Under the pieces are notes generated by a model that worked only from the letters and a program-made list of their open reading frames with translations, ran no database searches and was not told where the DNA came from. 64,000 bases of DNA from Apoderus coryli (lineage: Eukaryota; Arthropoda; Insecta; Coleoptera; Attelabidae): the NCBI GenBank assembly GCA_911728435.2, contig OU452210.1, positions 13,950,001-14,014,000 of the forward strand, written 5' to 3'. Position numbers and translations under genes: made by a program. Positions 29,631 to 42,291 of this stretch are shown here, piece after piece; position 1 is the stretch's first letter; each line of letters begins with the position of its first letter.

Positions 29631-32600
29631 GTAAGTAATTTGCATTTCTTGTAAATAAATTTACCAAGAAACAAATAAAAAAACCATGCACCTCTATTGT
29701 TGTGTGTAAGAAAAATATGTGTGGTCATCATTGTTAAGTAGCGCAATTTTGTTTTTCAGTCCAGTTTAGCTTAGTTTTTAGGTAGAAATTAGTATACATT
29801 ATTATTATTCTACATATACCCGACTGATATGTTGGACTGTAGCTTTAATAACAATAATTGCTTTCTAACGTAATTTAATTTATTTTTTAGTTTCTCAGTA
29901 TTAAATTTATTTTTTATATAATATATTTTAATATAAATTTATAAAATTATTTTTTTAATTGTAGCTAAAAAGTAAATCTAGATTATAATCATTGTTTTCG
30001 GAAAACGTATTATTTACTTAAAATTGACGACAAGTTAAAATGGTAAATCAAAGAAAATTTACTTTATTAACGTCAGCTTCGCTGAAAGTAAAGAAGACTT
30101 TAGTTATAATCTAGATTCTACATATAATCATTAGTAGCTTTTTATATCGTCAGTCGTTTATATGAGATATAGTGATCATTGCTGGAATTGTGTTTATAAT
30201 TTTTAATATACAGTGAAATTGTCATCACGTCCAGTGATTTGTACGTTACTATATTATATTTGATCTAAGTTTATTAAAATGAAAGAAAAAAAAAGATAAA
30301 AATAATTAATGAATGCAAACCTATAACTCGTCTATTTTTTTTTTGTATATACATTATAATAAAAAAATGTGCATATAGATTATAATATAATTATATCCGA
30401 TTTATAAAGTGTTTATATATTTAAGCAAGTTCATGGATATTATTAATTAATAGATTGTGTTAGATAATGATATTTTTTTCATAAACATTTTTATGAATCT
30501 AATACTACTGCATAGTAAACAGCATTTATTACACATACCTAACACAAGGGTAGTAATGTTTCTGGTAAACACTTGTTTTAAATGGTAAGTTTAATTAGCT
30601 GAATTTGGAGTATTCGAGATATTACAAGGCTGATTACAAATCAAAATATTAATTAATTAAACTTATTATACATTTTTCCCAAAACATTTCAACCCAAAAG
30701 GTAAGCATGTGTTATCAATAAACTATATTTACACTCTTGGATGGTATTAACACTTTTGTATCGAAAATAATTCTGTTGAGGAATAGCCGTTGGTTAAATT
30801 TGGCCTAGGTAGTGTTGTAACCATCCAAAACTATTTGGAGTAACGTCATGATAAAGAGCACTTTTCTGTTAAAGTTTCAACTATTTTGATACATACTTAT
30901 TAGGGACAGTCAAGTCACTTTTTAATTAGGTGTTTATCGAAGAGTTTTTTACATTTAAAATATTGATGTCTCAAAGGTAAAATTAAGTAATTACGAAATG
31001 TTAGATAAAACGAAAAAATAAATCAGACTCTTAAAAGTATTGTTATATTTATAATTTCCAATAATTGGTTTATTGTCATTCAATTTTTTGTTTATTGTTA
31101 TTTTTGTAACAATTTTGATCCAGCTTTATGATTTTATTATATTTTTTGGGTGATGTGATCGTGAAGCTTTTTATATAAAAGTGTATCGTTTAGTGATATT
31201 TTTTTACTCTATTAAACATGTATTCCATATTTTACTTTAACCATTTCGTTTTAATTTCCTTTACCTTTCAACAAACTAACTAACTTATTTAAAGGCAAAT
31301 TGCGATTTATATGCAACGAAAGGTTTAACGTATATGAAAAATATTTCTTTTTATAATCGATTTTAGCCGAAAGATTTGAACACACGCTGATTATAGCTCC
31401 TGTCCCAAGAGGGAATTAAATTTTACTTTTCATGAATATGCTAATCGGTATTACGTTCAAAAGTGTGACCCAAAAAAGGAATTAGGCTTATTTCCTTTAC
31501 CAACATAGGATATGAATAAAGAATGTTAAAATACAATAAAATGTATTTTTACTTAATCAGAAAAATGAAAACTCTATTAGCAAGTGTTAAAATAGGCAGC
31601 TAAAATCCTGTCATTTTAAAAATTCAACTCATGACAAAGAAAATCCTAGTATCTATTTGAAAAATCGCACAAAACCGGTAATAGCAGAATTGGAAATGTT
31701 TCTAGTGGGGTTTAAATACTAAAAACAATATTACTTTGATGATTGCGTTTGTAACTTTTGGGAGTTTTAATTTAAAAAATTCCTATATTTAACTTTACGC
31801 TAATGTTAAAGTTACAAAAAACTTGGTGAAAGTTAGCAAAAAAATCCCGATGGCAGCCAGTCGGAGAAGTAGATTTTCGATTCATATATTTTTTTATTTA
31901 TACTTAGTCTACCACTGACACCAACTAAAATTAACTTTCCGATTTCACTCGCGAACTCAAGCGAGACATTGACCTAGCCTATTTTTTAACCAAATTTTGT
32001 TTGGATTGGTCAAAAAATGCTGCATAAAACAAGCGTCAAAATTTGGTATATCCCATATATATATATAAACTTTTGAACTGAGGTCATTTTTAGGATCCCT
32101 GGGTCATGAAATGAAGGACTGCATAAAAATTTCGGTTGTGTCGATCTCCTGAATAATAAAAGTTGATTTTTGCTTCCCGCTGAAAAAGAACCCTCGCATT
32201 TTTCTGTCTGATGTTATGCAATGACTTGGTTTTCAATTTTGCTTCTAGAGTTTTTTTAAATAAAAATACAGTTATCAAAAATACCATAAATTTATTATAA
32301 ATAAGCAGAAAATGACAGTTGAAATGTAACAGAACAACAAAAAGCCAACCATACCCAACTTTGTTAAAAATTACAAGAGTATAACGTCTATTAGTTCTGA
32401 ATAACACTTAACAGATGCCAGCAACTAAGCACCAACTGTAATAAACTTTAATTACTAATTTGTCTAAGCCATTTGGTTTCATTACACTTGGTAATGTGTC
32501 CTAGCCACTTGCTTTTGTGCTTAAAAATATGGTTAAAATTTATTTTATCTGGTCATTTATAATTTCACAGCGTTCCAAATATGATACTGAAAGCTTAGAC

Positions 32601-33372
32601 GAATTTTCATACAACTATTAAAAAATAATAATTCGAGTTAACGACAACTTAAAGTCGAAAACATAAAAAATAATAACACCTATCATTACTAAAAACTATT
32701 AAAATATTACTAAATCGGTGTTCTAAAAATATGCGTGATACACTTAATCACAGGCTAAGGGTTGAAATGAAGTCACTTGAAATATTAATAGTTTTAAAGA
32801 ATCTATTTTCTTACAACCTTTAGGGTGTTTATAACTCCGGGAATCCCCGACTCAGTCATTAAATATATAACCCATATTTCCGAAACACCTTCTATAAATA
32901 TATATATACTAACAATCACAGATCTTTTTTTATAAACATGGCTGTGTTTTGCCTGTTTCCAGTTCATCTGTCTGAGCACCAAGAACTAAAATTGTCATTT
33001 AATTTATTCTAGTTCTGCATAGTGGACATGTATGTCCTACTATTCTAAAAGAAAAAAAAATAATCGATGCACAAAAATGAAATTAATCAACTCTGTTTTT
33101 AAACTAAACTTCTTGCTTAAGCTAGTTACAACTTTTCTTGCCGCTAGTGAAGTTTATAAACTCAGAAAATATCAACAGACCTCACGGCACGAATATTAAA
33201 ATAAAGTTAAGTTTTCACATACAATTTTGATCCCCATAAACACAATAAAATAAATCTCATTTGAAAAGAAAAAACACACGATATCAAGAACAAAATGTGA
33301 CTTTGGAAATCGATAGATATTTACACCCACGTTGCTACTTTTATCCTATTAAACATATTTGTTTTTTCTTCA

Positions 33373-33490
33373 GACGTGTAATTTCGATGATTTCATCTTT
33401 CATTATTTATTCTCTTGTGAAGACCAATCTTATTTGGAATTACCACTTGGAAAAGACAATAACACACAAGGGAAGTATAATGGCGAACTA
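33373..33490 (+). other. Orphan exon-like segment
   Basis: Preceded by a strong acceptor (TTTGTTTTTTCTTCAG) and ended by CTAT|GTAAGTTG. In one frame it reads TCNFDDFIFHYLFSCEDQSY and LELPLGKDNNTQGKYNGEL, with charge and cysteine content unlike random AT-rich DNA. A second frame is also open, which lowers confidence. Family unknown. Confidence 0.35.
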
Positions 33491-35494
33491 TGTAAGTTGT
33501 GGAATGGTTTAATGGAAGCCGATTATATCTGCATATATTAAGCCACAACTATCTGAATAGAGATAGACAGAAACATGACTTACCTAACCTTAAGTTAAAA
33601 ATTTCAATGTTTAAAAACAAACTAATATAAGTGGAAATTCGATCGCTATATTTTGCAATCTTGACTATTGATCAATTTTCCTCGAAATATAGTTTGGCAG
33701 TTCTGTCATCCTCTACTATTGAATTATGTGAAACTTAAATTTATTTCTCTGAACAGCCGGACAAGTGAGGCAACAAACCTGCAACGGCTTCTTCTCTGGA
33801 GCAGATGTAAAGCTTTCACGTTGTGCTAGGTCTGTTTAGACATTTTAAACTCCAGAACTCCAGAATATGCAAAACAAGCACCATTTACACTGGATTTTAA
33901 ACTGTAATTTATAAACTGCACGTAATGATTATCAATTATATCGATCACTACACAAACTAAACAATACCAGTACGTTCAATCGAGTTTCAGTGAATTTTTG
34001 AGGCAAATTTTTATAAAAATCAAAACTGAGTATTCAATCAAGAATCAAAAATTTACTAAATCCGATTGAAGTTTTTAGTTTCAAGAAGACATTAGTAGAA
34101 TAAACATCGATAGCTTGTTTGATGGTAGATTAATCCAGTTTTGTAGATCAATTTAACACCACAGCGTAACACTCAAATCTATAACACATTAATGTGGGCA
34201 ATAGATGTTTTTAATGGGAATTTCGACCCCAAATTAATAACAACAGTTAGTTTTAAACAAATACATTTGGTCGAGGTAATCAAACCACTTTTACTTTATT
34301 TTGAATTCTCAGTGGCGAAAACCCCCATCAAAATTTTAAATTAAACATTACTATTTGGTTAATAAATTACACCGTGAACATATTTGGTAATATTTGTTAG
34401 CCCGTTCTGGTTTGTTGAACACAGCTATGAAAACAACAGCTTGAACTACTTGGAAACAAAAAAAACTTAAAGCTAATTTGTCACTAAAAAATATACCACA
34501 TTAAGTTGAAACTAGTTGCCATCAAGCTAACAATGAGCAATTAAATCAACCCAACTTATATCTATTTAACTGAGTATCAATATCGATTTAACAAGTTATT
34601 AATTTTGCCGTCTCACTTAAGCAAAGTTCCTGGACCAAGACAAATCGATTGTAAAATATGTTTCAATAATAATTGATTTATTCCTGAGTTGAGTGTGTGA
34701 GTTTGTCTTAGAACGTAGGGTATGATTTTATTGCTCGGTAGGGTGATAGGTAAACGGTGAAAAAAAACTCCGAATATGTGTAGTAACTGAATTTTGTGAT
34801 TAGCGAGCTTAGTCCTGCGGACATCGGAAAAGAAATTCGGCCTACAGATTCCTCGGAGTTTACCTAAACCGCTACCGCCCTTAGAAGTAAATTGAATTAA
34901 AACGAGGAAATGATAACAAATTTAACGATTTTTTTGGATTTTCAATGTGGTGAATAATGATAAACCATTTCTAAAATTTAACGAATTGAATGTTATCACA
35001 CTAAAATTTTATAAGTATAAACGATTTCAATAATAAATACATTCATGCTTTTCCTATTCTGTAGTAAAGTAACTTAGCAGTTTAGGTTTCTACTAATTAC
35101 CTGCTAAATGTTTGTTTAGTGTTGAGGGTTTGTTTATCTTTCTATTTACTTCATTTGTTGTAACAATCAGAAATTTACTAACAGCTATTTCTTTTTATAT
35201 TTGAATTACTTACGATCGATAATAATTAGTTGTTAGTAAATTTCAAATAATACAATATATTTTTTACAATATAAATAAAATTAAAATTAACTCGTTTCTG
35301 AGTTATTGCTGAAATAAACAAATTATTTACAATATATGTTACAAATGAGGAAAAAAGCACTAAACTATTTTTATGAATGTACATATGAATCAGAAGTGGG
35401 GCAGTTCATGTTCAGTATACCGAAATACATGGAAAAATATTCGAACAAAATCCTCGAAGTATGTTGGGTATACATGAAACACTATATGCATGGA

Positions 35495-35629
35495 CTAATC
35501 GACGAAGAGCTCGTAATCTGACCAATCCGATTCGTCAGTATCTGTAAAAAACGATACAAGATCCTCTAAATCATCGGCCAGCGATTGCCAAGGAAAATCA
35601 CGTTGATCTAGAAAATCCCACAACATCAC
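35495..35629 (-). CDS. Mkrn1: Makorin last exon: acidic C-terminus
   Basis: After [27 protein letters not shown], then [19 protein letters not shown] and [11 protein letters not shown] at 35497-35495. Animal makorins end in such an acidic DxEDEW-like tail. Phase 0 fits exon 6 exactly. 1.3 kb separates it from exon 6. Confidence 0.88.
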   Translation of the reverse strand: MMLWDFLDQRDFPWQSLADDLEDLVSFFTDTDESDWSDYELFVD

Positions 35630-38600
35630 CTGCCAAATAAAATTGATATTCTAAATAAAAATTCTCTAATTGATCCTCTAATTATTATTGATTAGGGCCC
35701 TTTCTCTTCTATAAAATTTAAATTATCTTATTTTTTTAGCATTATTGAATTGAATTTGATAAAGGATCCCTTAAAAATATTTTTAGCTCAACGGAAACCT
35801 TTATATTTCATCTTGTCATACATAAAACGTTTCGACGAACGATTGTAGACTTCCTCAAATTTTGTATTTGTACGAACGAAGCAAAATTGTTGTTGTTTTT
35901 TCTTTTTTTGTTGGATATCATTATTGGGGTTTTTGGTTCGTATTAACAAACAAAAGTGAACTAATTTAATCTCTGTGAATAGTGGAACTAAATTATTTGA
36001 ATAACAACACACCTGAAGAAGGCGGCAATCGTTCGCCGAAGCCTGTTGAGGTTTTCACAAGACGAATATTCAATAATTCCGATAAAGTTAAAAATATCTT
36101 TGACAACAGTGGATAATTCTAATTCGAGGTTATCCATTGCGAACTCGAAACCAGTAAAAGTTAAAGGCGTTATTTTATGATATAACCGCAAGAGGATTTA
36201 AAATCTGAAGCAAGGTTTGCGTTAGAAGAGCTTGTGTCTGCTACATACTTCAGAATTGAGTGAAGCTTCACTTTAAACATAGAAAGGATTCGGTACGCCT
36301 CCTTTAAGCAATATTTCAAGTCGCCTCATCAAGCCATCGAAAATTATATTAAGGCATGCAATTACGATCCAAATAATTTTCGAGAATACGGCCTTGTCAG
36401 TTAAAACATAGATTGATTAAAAGTCAGCTCGGAGGGCCGTTCGGCATTAAAAATTTTCTCTAACTTTTACCATTTTTGAGCTTGCATTAGTTGTATACGC
36501 AATAATAAAAACATGTCTTTGGAAACTTGAATTTATTAAAAAAATACGTGTCTAACACGTTTTTTTGTTCCAAAGACAAATAATCAATTAGAGGTTCTAA
36601 TTAAATTAAGCCAAATAAAACAAAATTCCATGAAACAACCCTCAAAAATTCAAAAAAAGACTATCCCAGACTATATGTTAATATTGACGTTAATATGCAA
36701 TCGAAGATAACCAAGTCAGTCTGAAATTATGCGTTTTGTTTTGAACTGCTTCCAAATCAAAAAACGAAACGTTAAGAGCTAATAAGGCTTAAAAACTTCA
36801 GCTTCATGAATTTAATTGTACAAACTTAGATTAAATTTCGATTGATATTGAACTTTTTCATTCCACAGATATTAAAAATCTAACCCACTACGTAATATAA
36901 TATTCACCCCAGATTAGTAATTGTGGAACAAAAAATTCGTACCTGCAGGACGTCAATATCGGCATCATTCGAAGGTCGTACTCGTCTCTGACGAGTTGGT
37001 GGTCCTACATCACATTTTCTGCCATCTGGAAATGCATGTAAATAAAAACATTTGTTACCAAACGGACATTTGCCTTCGCCTTTCTTGAAGTATTTGCAGT
37101 CTTTTCGCGAAAGTGCTTTCTTATAATCATCAATCAATTTGTCTTTATCTTCTTTGGTATCTACCCAGTAGGAACTTGGACACACGAAGTCTGAAGTCAC
37201 CCGACATTCAGGACAAGCTCTGGAACAGCACAAACATTGTTACTATCTACTATTTATTGTTCTAGTTCAAGTAAAAACCTGGTAGTGCTATTCATCTTAC
37301 CTGATAATTTTGTTTTCAAACTGCCTGGCTTGTCGCCATTTTCTGATACATGTAAGGCAGAAGCAATGATTACAGTTGGGTAAAATACCGAATCTTTGTT
37401 CGCCAGTGGCTTTCTCCATTATTATTTCAAAACAAACGCCGCAAGATTTTTCTTTGGAACGCGCAATGGCGAAGGAAAGCTCCATATCCTTCTCATGTTG
37501 CTTTATACAGTCCTAAAATAATCAATTAAACCTTCAGCAAAGAAGTTTATTTGGATATCGTAGAGAATTTATTAAAATTAGATAAAATAAGAACTTAAAA
37601 TAAATTCTTGTAAAGTTCTGTTCTATACTAGCAGCCGAAAACAGATAGATGACTTACTTGTCTATGTCGTTTTCGTTCATCTTCATTGTACGGATGCAAA
37701 ACGAATCTCTCACAAAGATCGCAGAGATCACCATGTAAAAACTGGCATGTACCAAGCTGTCTACAAAATCCTTCCTTACTAACAAATGGGCATAGCCGCT
37801 TATTCGCGTTAGTTGCCGCTATTACTTCAGGATTAAGTGCTTCTGCATAACTTTTCTGTCGCGCGTTGTATTTCGGTACGAATTCCGGTGCTTTTACCCA
37901 TTCTTCAGTGTTAATTGTGCTGGTGAATGTTAATGGAGGTGTTGCGCTGGCACCGTCGAGATCGTTTGTATTTGTGCTTAACTCAGTACTTTCTACGTAG
38001 AAGTTAGACAGTCCAAAATCACTAAATCAAGACAAAATATTATAAATCATGGATGAATGAATGATCAATTAAGGAAATCAACTTACTCTATAGGGTTATC
38101 ATGTGCTAATTGCATTTCTGAGGCTCTAGCTTGGGATGACGTTGAAGGCATATCTGGGCTACAAAATAGATAACATTTTGTGATTATAAAATCAAAAAAA
38201 CCCATGTTGAAAAAAACAGTTACTTAAATGTTTATGTTAGAATGATTCTAAAAACATAAACATTACATTGATTAAAAGATAATTAGGTAAATAATTTATT
38301 AAATATTCATAATATTGAACAGTTTGGAAATTTAAATGTACTATTATTAGGAAAAGTGTGGTATAAAATGAATCAAATTAATGAAAGGTGACCTAATTAT
38401 GAATTTTTGGTTAAGTAGTATTGTTTTACTAGAAGCAGCTTGTGAATCAAAATAATTACAATAGCATATTTGTGGGTTTTAGTGTATTACGCCTCCATGT
38501 TGTAGAAACAACGAAAAACGAATAGATTCGTCGATTTGCTTTGCTTTAAATTCATTGAGTCAAGTTTAAGGTTTGTTATTAAAAGTATTATGACACACAA

Positions 38601-39493
38601 GTAGGTACTCAAAGACTATCACATAATATACATAAATAGTAAAAATAGAATTCCAATTATATACCTATAGGTAAACAAATAATATTTACCATCCTTAAAT
38701 TGGTATGCAAAACATATTTTTAAAAACATTCATCTTAAATGATTGGAATAAAACGCTGTCATGATGAAAAGACATGTTTCCACTTCAGCTGACGTCCTCA
38801 AAAGTTTAGAACACTGTAGAAATATAACAAACCCCTATATTACAATAGACCAACACCCTAATGGCGGTAAAAAAACCAAAAAATGTATGACTGAAGAGGC
38901 TGGAAATGAAAAGAGGAAACAATAGGAAAACAGCGGGAAAGTCTAGGAGCTCCATTTGCTTACCAAGTGGTTTCAATTGGTATAGCTGTGCTGCATTGAC
39001 CTTGCTTTAAACTGCTATCATCATGTAGAAACATACAATTGTTTTGACGAAGGCAATTGCCTTTAAGAAAAAAATGGCAAACTCTTTGATTTTTCCGAAT
39101 ATTTCCCAGCAGAAATTCAGCACCTGACAAAAATGCTATCGGTTCGATTTCACAACGAGCTTTATGTGAATAATCACATTCGTCACCTCTGGAACAGTTT
39201 TTGTTGTTGTAGTACCTGCAAACAGTTATATCCTGAAGATACATGTCTCAAATTAAAAATTAACGGAAAAACATATCATTTTCATGTACCCTTCTAAAGA
39301 GGTATTGGTAAACAAGAATAAGACTTGACAACATATAACTATAATCACTAAACCTACAGAACCATCATATAAATTAAATGACACTAATATTCAATCAATA
39401 AATTGATATAAACATATTGAAATCATATAAAAAAATTGAAGAGATTATAAAACATCTTACTGGATACAAAATTTTTCAAGACTCTCCGCCATA
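35495..39493 (-). CDS. Mkrn1: Makorin, RING/C3H E3 ubiquitin ligase (7 coding exons)
   Basis: Makorins are RNA-binding E3 ubiquitin ligases with a fixed zinc-finger order, and all of it is here. C3H finger 1 uses C9, C18, C24 and H28; finger 2 uses C57, C65, C71 and H75. Finger 3 (C196, C205, C211, H215) runs into the makorin-type Cys-His motif with HGDLCDLC and LHP. A C3HC4 RING spans 264-316 (C264, C267, C287, H289, C290-x-C292, C295, C313, C316). A last C3H finger uses C352, C362, C368 and H372. The C-terminus is acidic ([12 protein letters not shown]). The exons join to 1,344 bp, 447 residues plus stop, all with GT-AG borders and agreeing phases. Human MKRN1 is about 480 residues. The gene is complete and convergent with PlexA. 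Confidence 0.95.
35630..36942 (-). other. Makorin intron 6
   Basis: No gene. Contains the degenerate hammerhead-like motif at 36013-36050; otherwise AT-rich. Confidence 0.6.
36013..36050 (+). ncRNA. Degenerate hammerhead-like motif in a makorin intron
   Basis: CTGAAGA core, A, then arms GGCG and CGCC around GCAATCGTT, followed by GAAGCC in place of GAAAC. Stem I is not convincing. It resembles the motif at 61.6 kb and the fixed CTGAAGA...GAA frame, but is probably inactive. Confidence 0.3.
36943..37219 (-). CDS. Mkrn1: Makorin exon 6: end of RING and last C3H finger
   Basis: Junction Arg, then [19 protein letters not shown], the last RING cysteines and the makorin VxPSxYW phrase. The fourth C3H finger is [21 protein letters not shown] (C352, C362, C368, H372), then a basic tail. 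Ends CTGCAG|GTACGA, phase 0. Confidence 0.95.
37301..37512 (-). CDS. Mkrn1: Makorin exon 5: RING finger, first part
   Basis: Starts [20 protein letters not shown]. The RING begins [13 protein letters not shown] and continues [18 protein letters not shown], the C3HC4 ligand pattern that binds the E2. Ends ATCAG|GTAAGA in phase 2. Confidence 0.95.
37658..38021 (-). CDS. Mkrn1: Makorin exon 4: C3H finger 3 and makorin Cys-His motif
   Basis: Begins [12 protein letters not shown] and includes [13 protein letters not shown] and [10 protein letters not shown], the usual makorin lead-in. Finger 3 is [11 protein letters not shown] with [13 protein letters not shown], then [16 protein letters not shown] before CAA|GTAAGT. 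Not present as one long frame because the frame is short and AT-rich flanks interrupt it. Confidence 0.93.
38087..38158 (-). CDS. Mkrn1: Makorin exon 3: linker
   Basis: 72 bp. After the junction Cys: [16 protein letters not shown], then LAHDNPI and two bases of Asp before AGA|GTAAGT. Low-complexity linker between fingers 2 and 3, bounded by TTTTGTAG. Found by splice phase; the least conserved exon. Confidence 0.8.
38159..38963 (-). other. Makorin intron 2
   Basis: 0.8 kb, AT-rich, no recognised element. Confidence 0.6.
38964..39215 (-). CDS. Mkrn1: Makorin exon 2: C3H fingers 1 and 2
   Basis: Starts after CTGTTTGCAG with GTACTAC; the longer open frame from 39244 (MYLQDITVC) is intron. Completes finger 1 ([12 protein letters not shown]) and holds finger 2 ([20 protein letters not shown]). 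Ends ACTTG|GTAAGC, phase 2. Confidence 0.92.
39462..39493 (-). CDS. Mkrn1: Makorin exon 1 (start codon)
   Basis: ATG at 39493-39491, reading [10 protein letters not shown] and two bases of Gln before CA|GTAAGA. The exon carries the first Cys of finger 1. It is only 32 bp and is set by splice phase: the next exon starts G TAC TAC, giving FCIQYYNNKNC, a perfect C-x8-C. Confidence 0.9.
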
Positions 39494-39790
39494 TTGACCA
39501 ATGTTATATATCTTATACTCCTTGTAATGAAATGAGTATCTATAAATCGTTTATGACATTTTCATTAGCGCTAAGAGATAATAAAGCGTTGACCGAAATA
39601 AAATTATAAATAATTTCAATTAATTCACAAAAGTTGGTAGAACTTTAAATTCAGAAACTAAGAACTTTTTAAAACCCAAAACACACAACAACACATTTAG
39701 CAATTTAGCACCATCTGCACTACTCAAACAGTGTTGCCAGTTGTTGAGACAAACACGTTTATCGATATGTCAAATATATCGATATATAAA
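39494..39790 (-). promoter_or_regulatory. Makorin 5' region with two TATCGATA motifs
   Basis: TATCGATA occurs at 39760-39767 and 39777-39784, 17 bp apart and about 270-290 bp upstream of the makorin ATG. In Drosophila this 8-mer is the DRE, bound by DREF at housekeeping promoters. Its use here is inference. No TATA box is obvious. Confidence 0.45.
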
Positions 39791-41289
39791 TGAAATAATG
39801 CAAACATAATTCAAAATTGTGATATAAACTATACGGAATATTACGTTTTTTTTTTAACAACGACATAACGTTATATTGATAAAATAAGTTTTCTACGATG
39901 TAATATGATTTTCGATATTAAATCGATATAACTTAGAAGTCTTTTACTATTTATTCTATATCGATCAAATGTCTTAATTTCCTTCTACACTGTTACTGCT
40001 AAGTAACTTGATATCTAGTTTAATCAGCAACAGATTAGCTACGAACTTTAAATAATTTTTTATGTTATTGGCACCATCGCACTCTTAACCAACTATTTGA
40101 GCTGAGCCATTTCTGAGAATACCGCGAATGTCAAAGGAGGTTCATGTGAAACACAATTTTACAACAAAAATGTACATATAATTAATCTCAAGTGCGAAAA
40201 TATATATAATATTACTGTATTTCGTTAGCTATTTGATATTTCATAATATTTTAATAAGATGAACATTGAATTTCATGTAGCGTCCTTTGTAGAGACGGCA
40301 TCCTGTGGTTTGAACTAACAGTAATGGTGCATAGATGGCGCCCACCGTATTTTCGAAATTGTATTCTAAATTAATTTTTATATAGGGACTAATCAAATAT
40401 ATTATGTACATAATTCGGAAGTGTAATCAGGACAAAATAATATGTAAGTATACATACCTGTTTGTAAAAAAATCTCACCGTAAGCTATAAAGCAACTAAT
40501 TGTTAAGAAAATTCATATGAACCTTATAAAAATCTGAAACTTATATCGTTTATTATTTGCGCAATTATTTTGTGAGAGCCACACATCGTATTATATTGAG
40601 AATCGAAATCGTCCCTCGTATTGATTACAAATAATTTCCAATTCCAGTGATAAATGTTTAGTCGAAATCTTGAAATAAGAGACAATTGTAGAATCCGAAT
40701 CTGCGTAGGTATTATAATGAAATTAGATATACGTAATGATTACTATTCCTCTTTAGAAGCAAGAACAGTGCGCTGAATGTAGATGCTAATGCAAATTGCG
40801 GATTGTTTGTAACATCTGTTGCCTCTGCGCGAACAAAATAACTAAAACTTTATGCAGAATATCTGATTCAAATTGTATACATGCTAGACAGTAATTACAT
40901 AATATAAAGAGTGTTTATGTATTATATAAATTTGTTAATAAAATCTAGGCTTCAATATTTGAACATTTGAGACCGTTAAAATATTTTTTCTACTCCTGTT
41001 ATTATGTTTAGCCGTCTATTATTTTACGTAAGTGTTACGTTAAATCAACAAAGGGTTGCGTAATATATATTACACTTAGATTAGGTAATTCATTGTCTAA
41101 GATATTACATAACACTTTAGGGATTTTTATTTTTTCTTATTGAATTATGTCAAACACAAATGCCAAATAAATTCAAATATTTAAATGTCGTAATTACCTT
41201 TTCTTCTGTGTTGTATTTTATATGCTTTAATCATAAATATATTAGATTTTGTCAGGATTTTTAAATAAAACGCACTACCTAATTACTTA
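39791..41289. other. Intergenic, nothing recognised
   Basis: AT-rich, no gene or repeat I can name. Further ATCGAT-containing phrases (39920-39965) continue the run of such sites upstream of makorin. Confidence 0.5.
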
Positions 41290-41746
41290 ATAATAAAATT
41301 AGTAATCTATTCTCACAATATAGTTTCTCCAAATCTTTTGATATTTCTTTATGTTTTAACATATGCAATTTTAATTTTGTACTGCATGCACTTAAAAAAT
41401 GAACAACGTTTACATTTATAAAGATTATATGTAATTGTGGCCATTAAGGTTTTATTTTCAGTATGACTATGGGCTATATGACAATCAAGATTCCGTTTGT
41501 TTGTAAATCCTGTACTACACATTGTACAAAGGTGTAGTTTATTATTGGTATGAATTAATAAATGTTGTTTCAAAGTACTTTTAGTTTAAGTAAAATATGC
41601 ACAATCAAGTTTCTCTTTCTCCCTTCGAACATATGGTTTATTATTGCTATGAGATAATAAATGTTTCAAAACAAAATAAAAGTCGTCTACTCCACAATAC
41701 AACTCTGTATAATTACATTAAATCATCATTGGTACAACCAAACCAA

Positions 41747-41788
41747 ACCGTACATGTTTCGAAAGTTCAAACTTTCATCATCAGTGGT
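41747..41788 (-). ncRNA. Hammerhead-like motif, left arm of the 41.7-kb element
   Basis: On the - strand: ACCA (stem I), CTGATGA, T, stem II arms GAAAGT and ACTTTC around TTGA, GAA, palindromic ACATGT, A (cleavage position), CGGT (stem I, 3 of 4 pairs). All core bases present. Confidence 0.6.
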
Positions 41789-42249
41789 AAAATAAAGTAG
41801 TGTCAGGAAGCGAAAATTGGATATCAGTTATACATAATTATAAGAATCTAAAAGTAATAGAATACAATAGAAAAATATTTTTATTTTTTTTTTTTTGGAA
41901 ATATGTTCACACAACTTACCACATTGTGGAAAAAAAATTTTTTAACAAATAAAATGAATTGAATTAAAAATACATTAATTGTTTAACTGATGAACATTGA
42001 ATAAAATGATTTTCTTCTTTTTCTTCTTTTTCATAATTTGAGTTGATTAAAAATTCTTACTTAAATATTCGTCAAATTTTCATTGCTTTGTACAAAATGG
42101 CGAACTGAGAAAAACAACCTATAAGAATACATTGAAAAGGTGTGAAAAAATAAATATATATATTTTTCTATTGTATTCTATTACTTTTAGATTCTTATAT
42201 TTATGTATAACTGATATCCAATTTTCGCTTCATGACACTACGTTATTTT

Positions 42250-42291
42250 ACCACTGATGATGAAAGTTTGAACTTTCGAAACATGTATGGT
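42250..42291 (+). ncRNA. Hammerhead-like motif, right arm of the 41.7-kb element
   Basis: ACCA (stem I), CTGATGA, T, arms GAAAGT and ACTTTC around TTGA, GAA, ACATGT, A, TGGT (stem I, 4 of 4 pairs). The best-formed copy of the palindromic pair. Stem II differs from that at 17.2 kb in several pairs, yet still pairs fully. Confidence 0.65.

Larger units (their letters stand above)
28440..35494. other. Long AT-rich stretch between PlexA and makorin
   Basis: No full gene seen. Two isolated exon-like segments on the + strand are listed separately (29554-29630 and 33373-33490). Another GC-richer patch without coding signal lies at about 34790-34890. The rest is low-complexity AT with no recognised element. 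Confidence 0.5.

Noticed and set aside
32090..32407. Minus-strand 105-codon frame as a gene
   Set aside because: Composition follows AT-rich background; no motif recognised.
38770..38815. Further hammerhead-like motif (CAGCTGAAG ... GAAACATG on -)
   Set aside because: No stem II can be drawn and the core spacing is wrong.
38890..38925. CTGAAGAGGCTGG...GAAAAG as a hammerhead
   Set aside because: No pairing arms between the two core boxes.
39216..39244. Makorin exon 2 starting at MYLQDITVC
   Set aside because: The phase from exon 1 does not fit; the TTTGCAG acceptor at 39216 gives a perfect C-x8-C finger instead.
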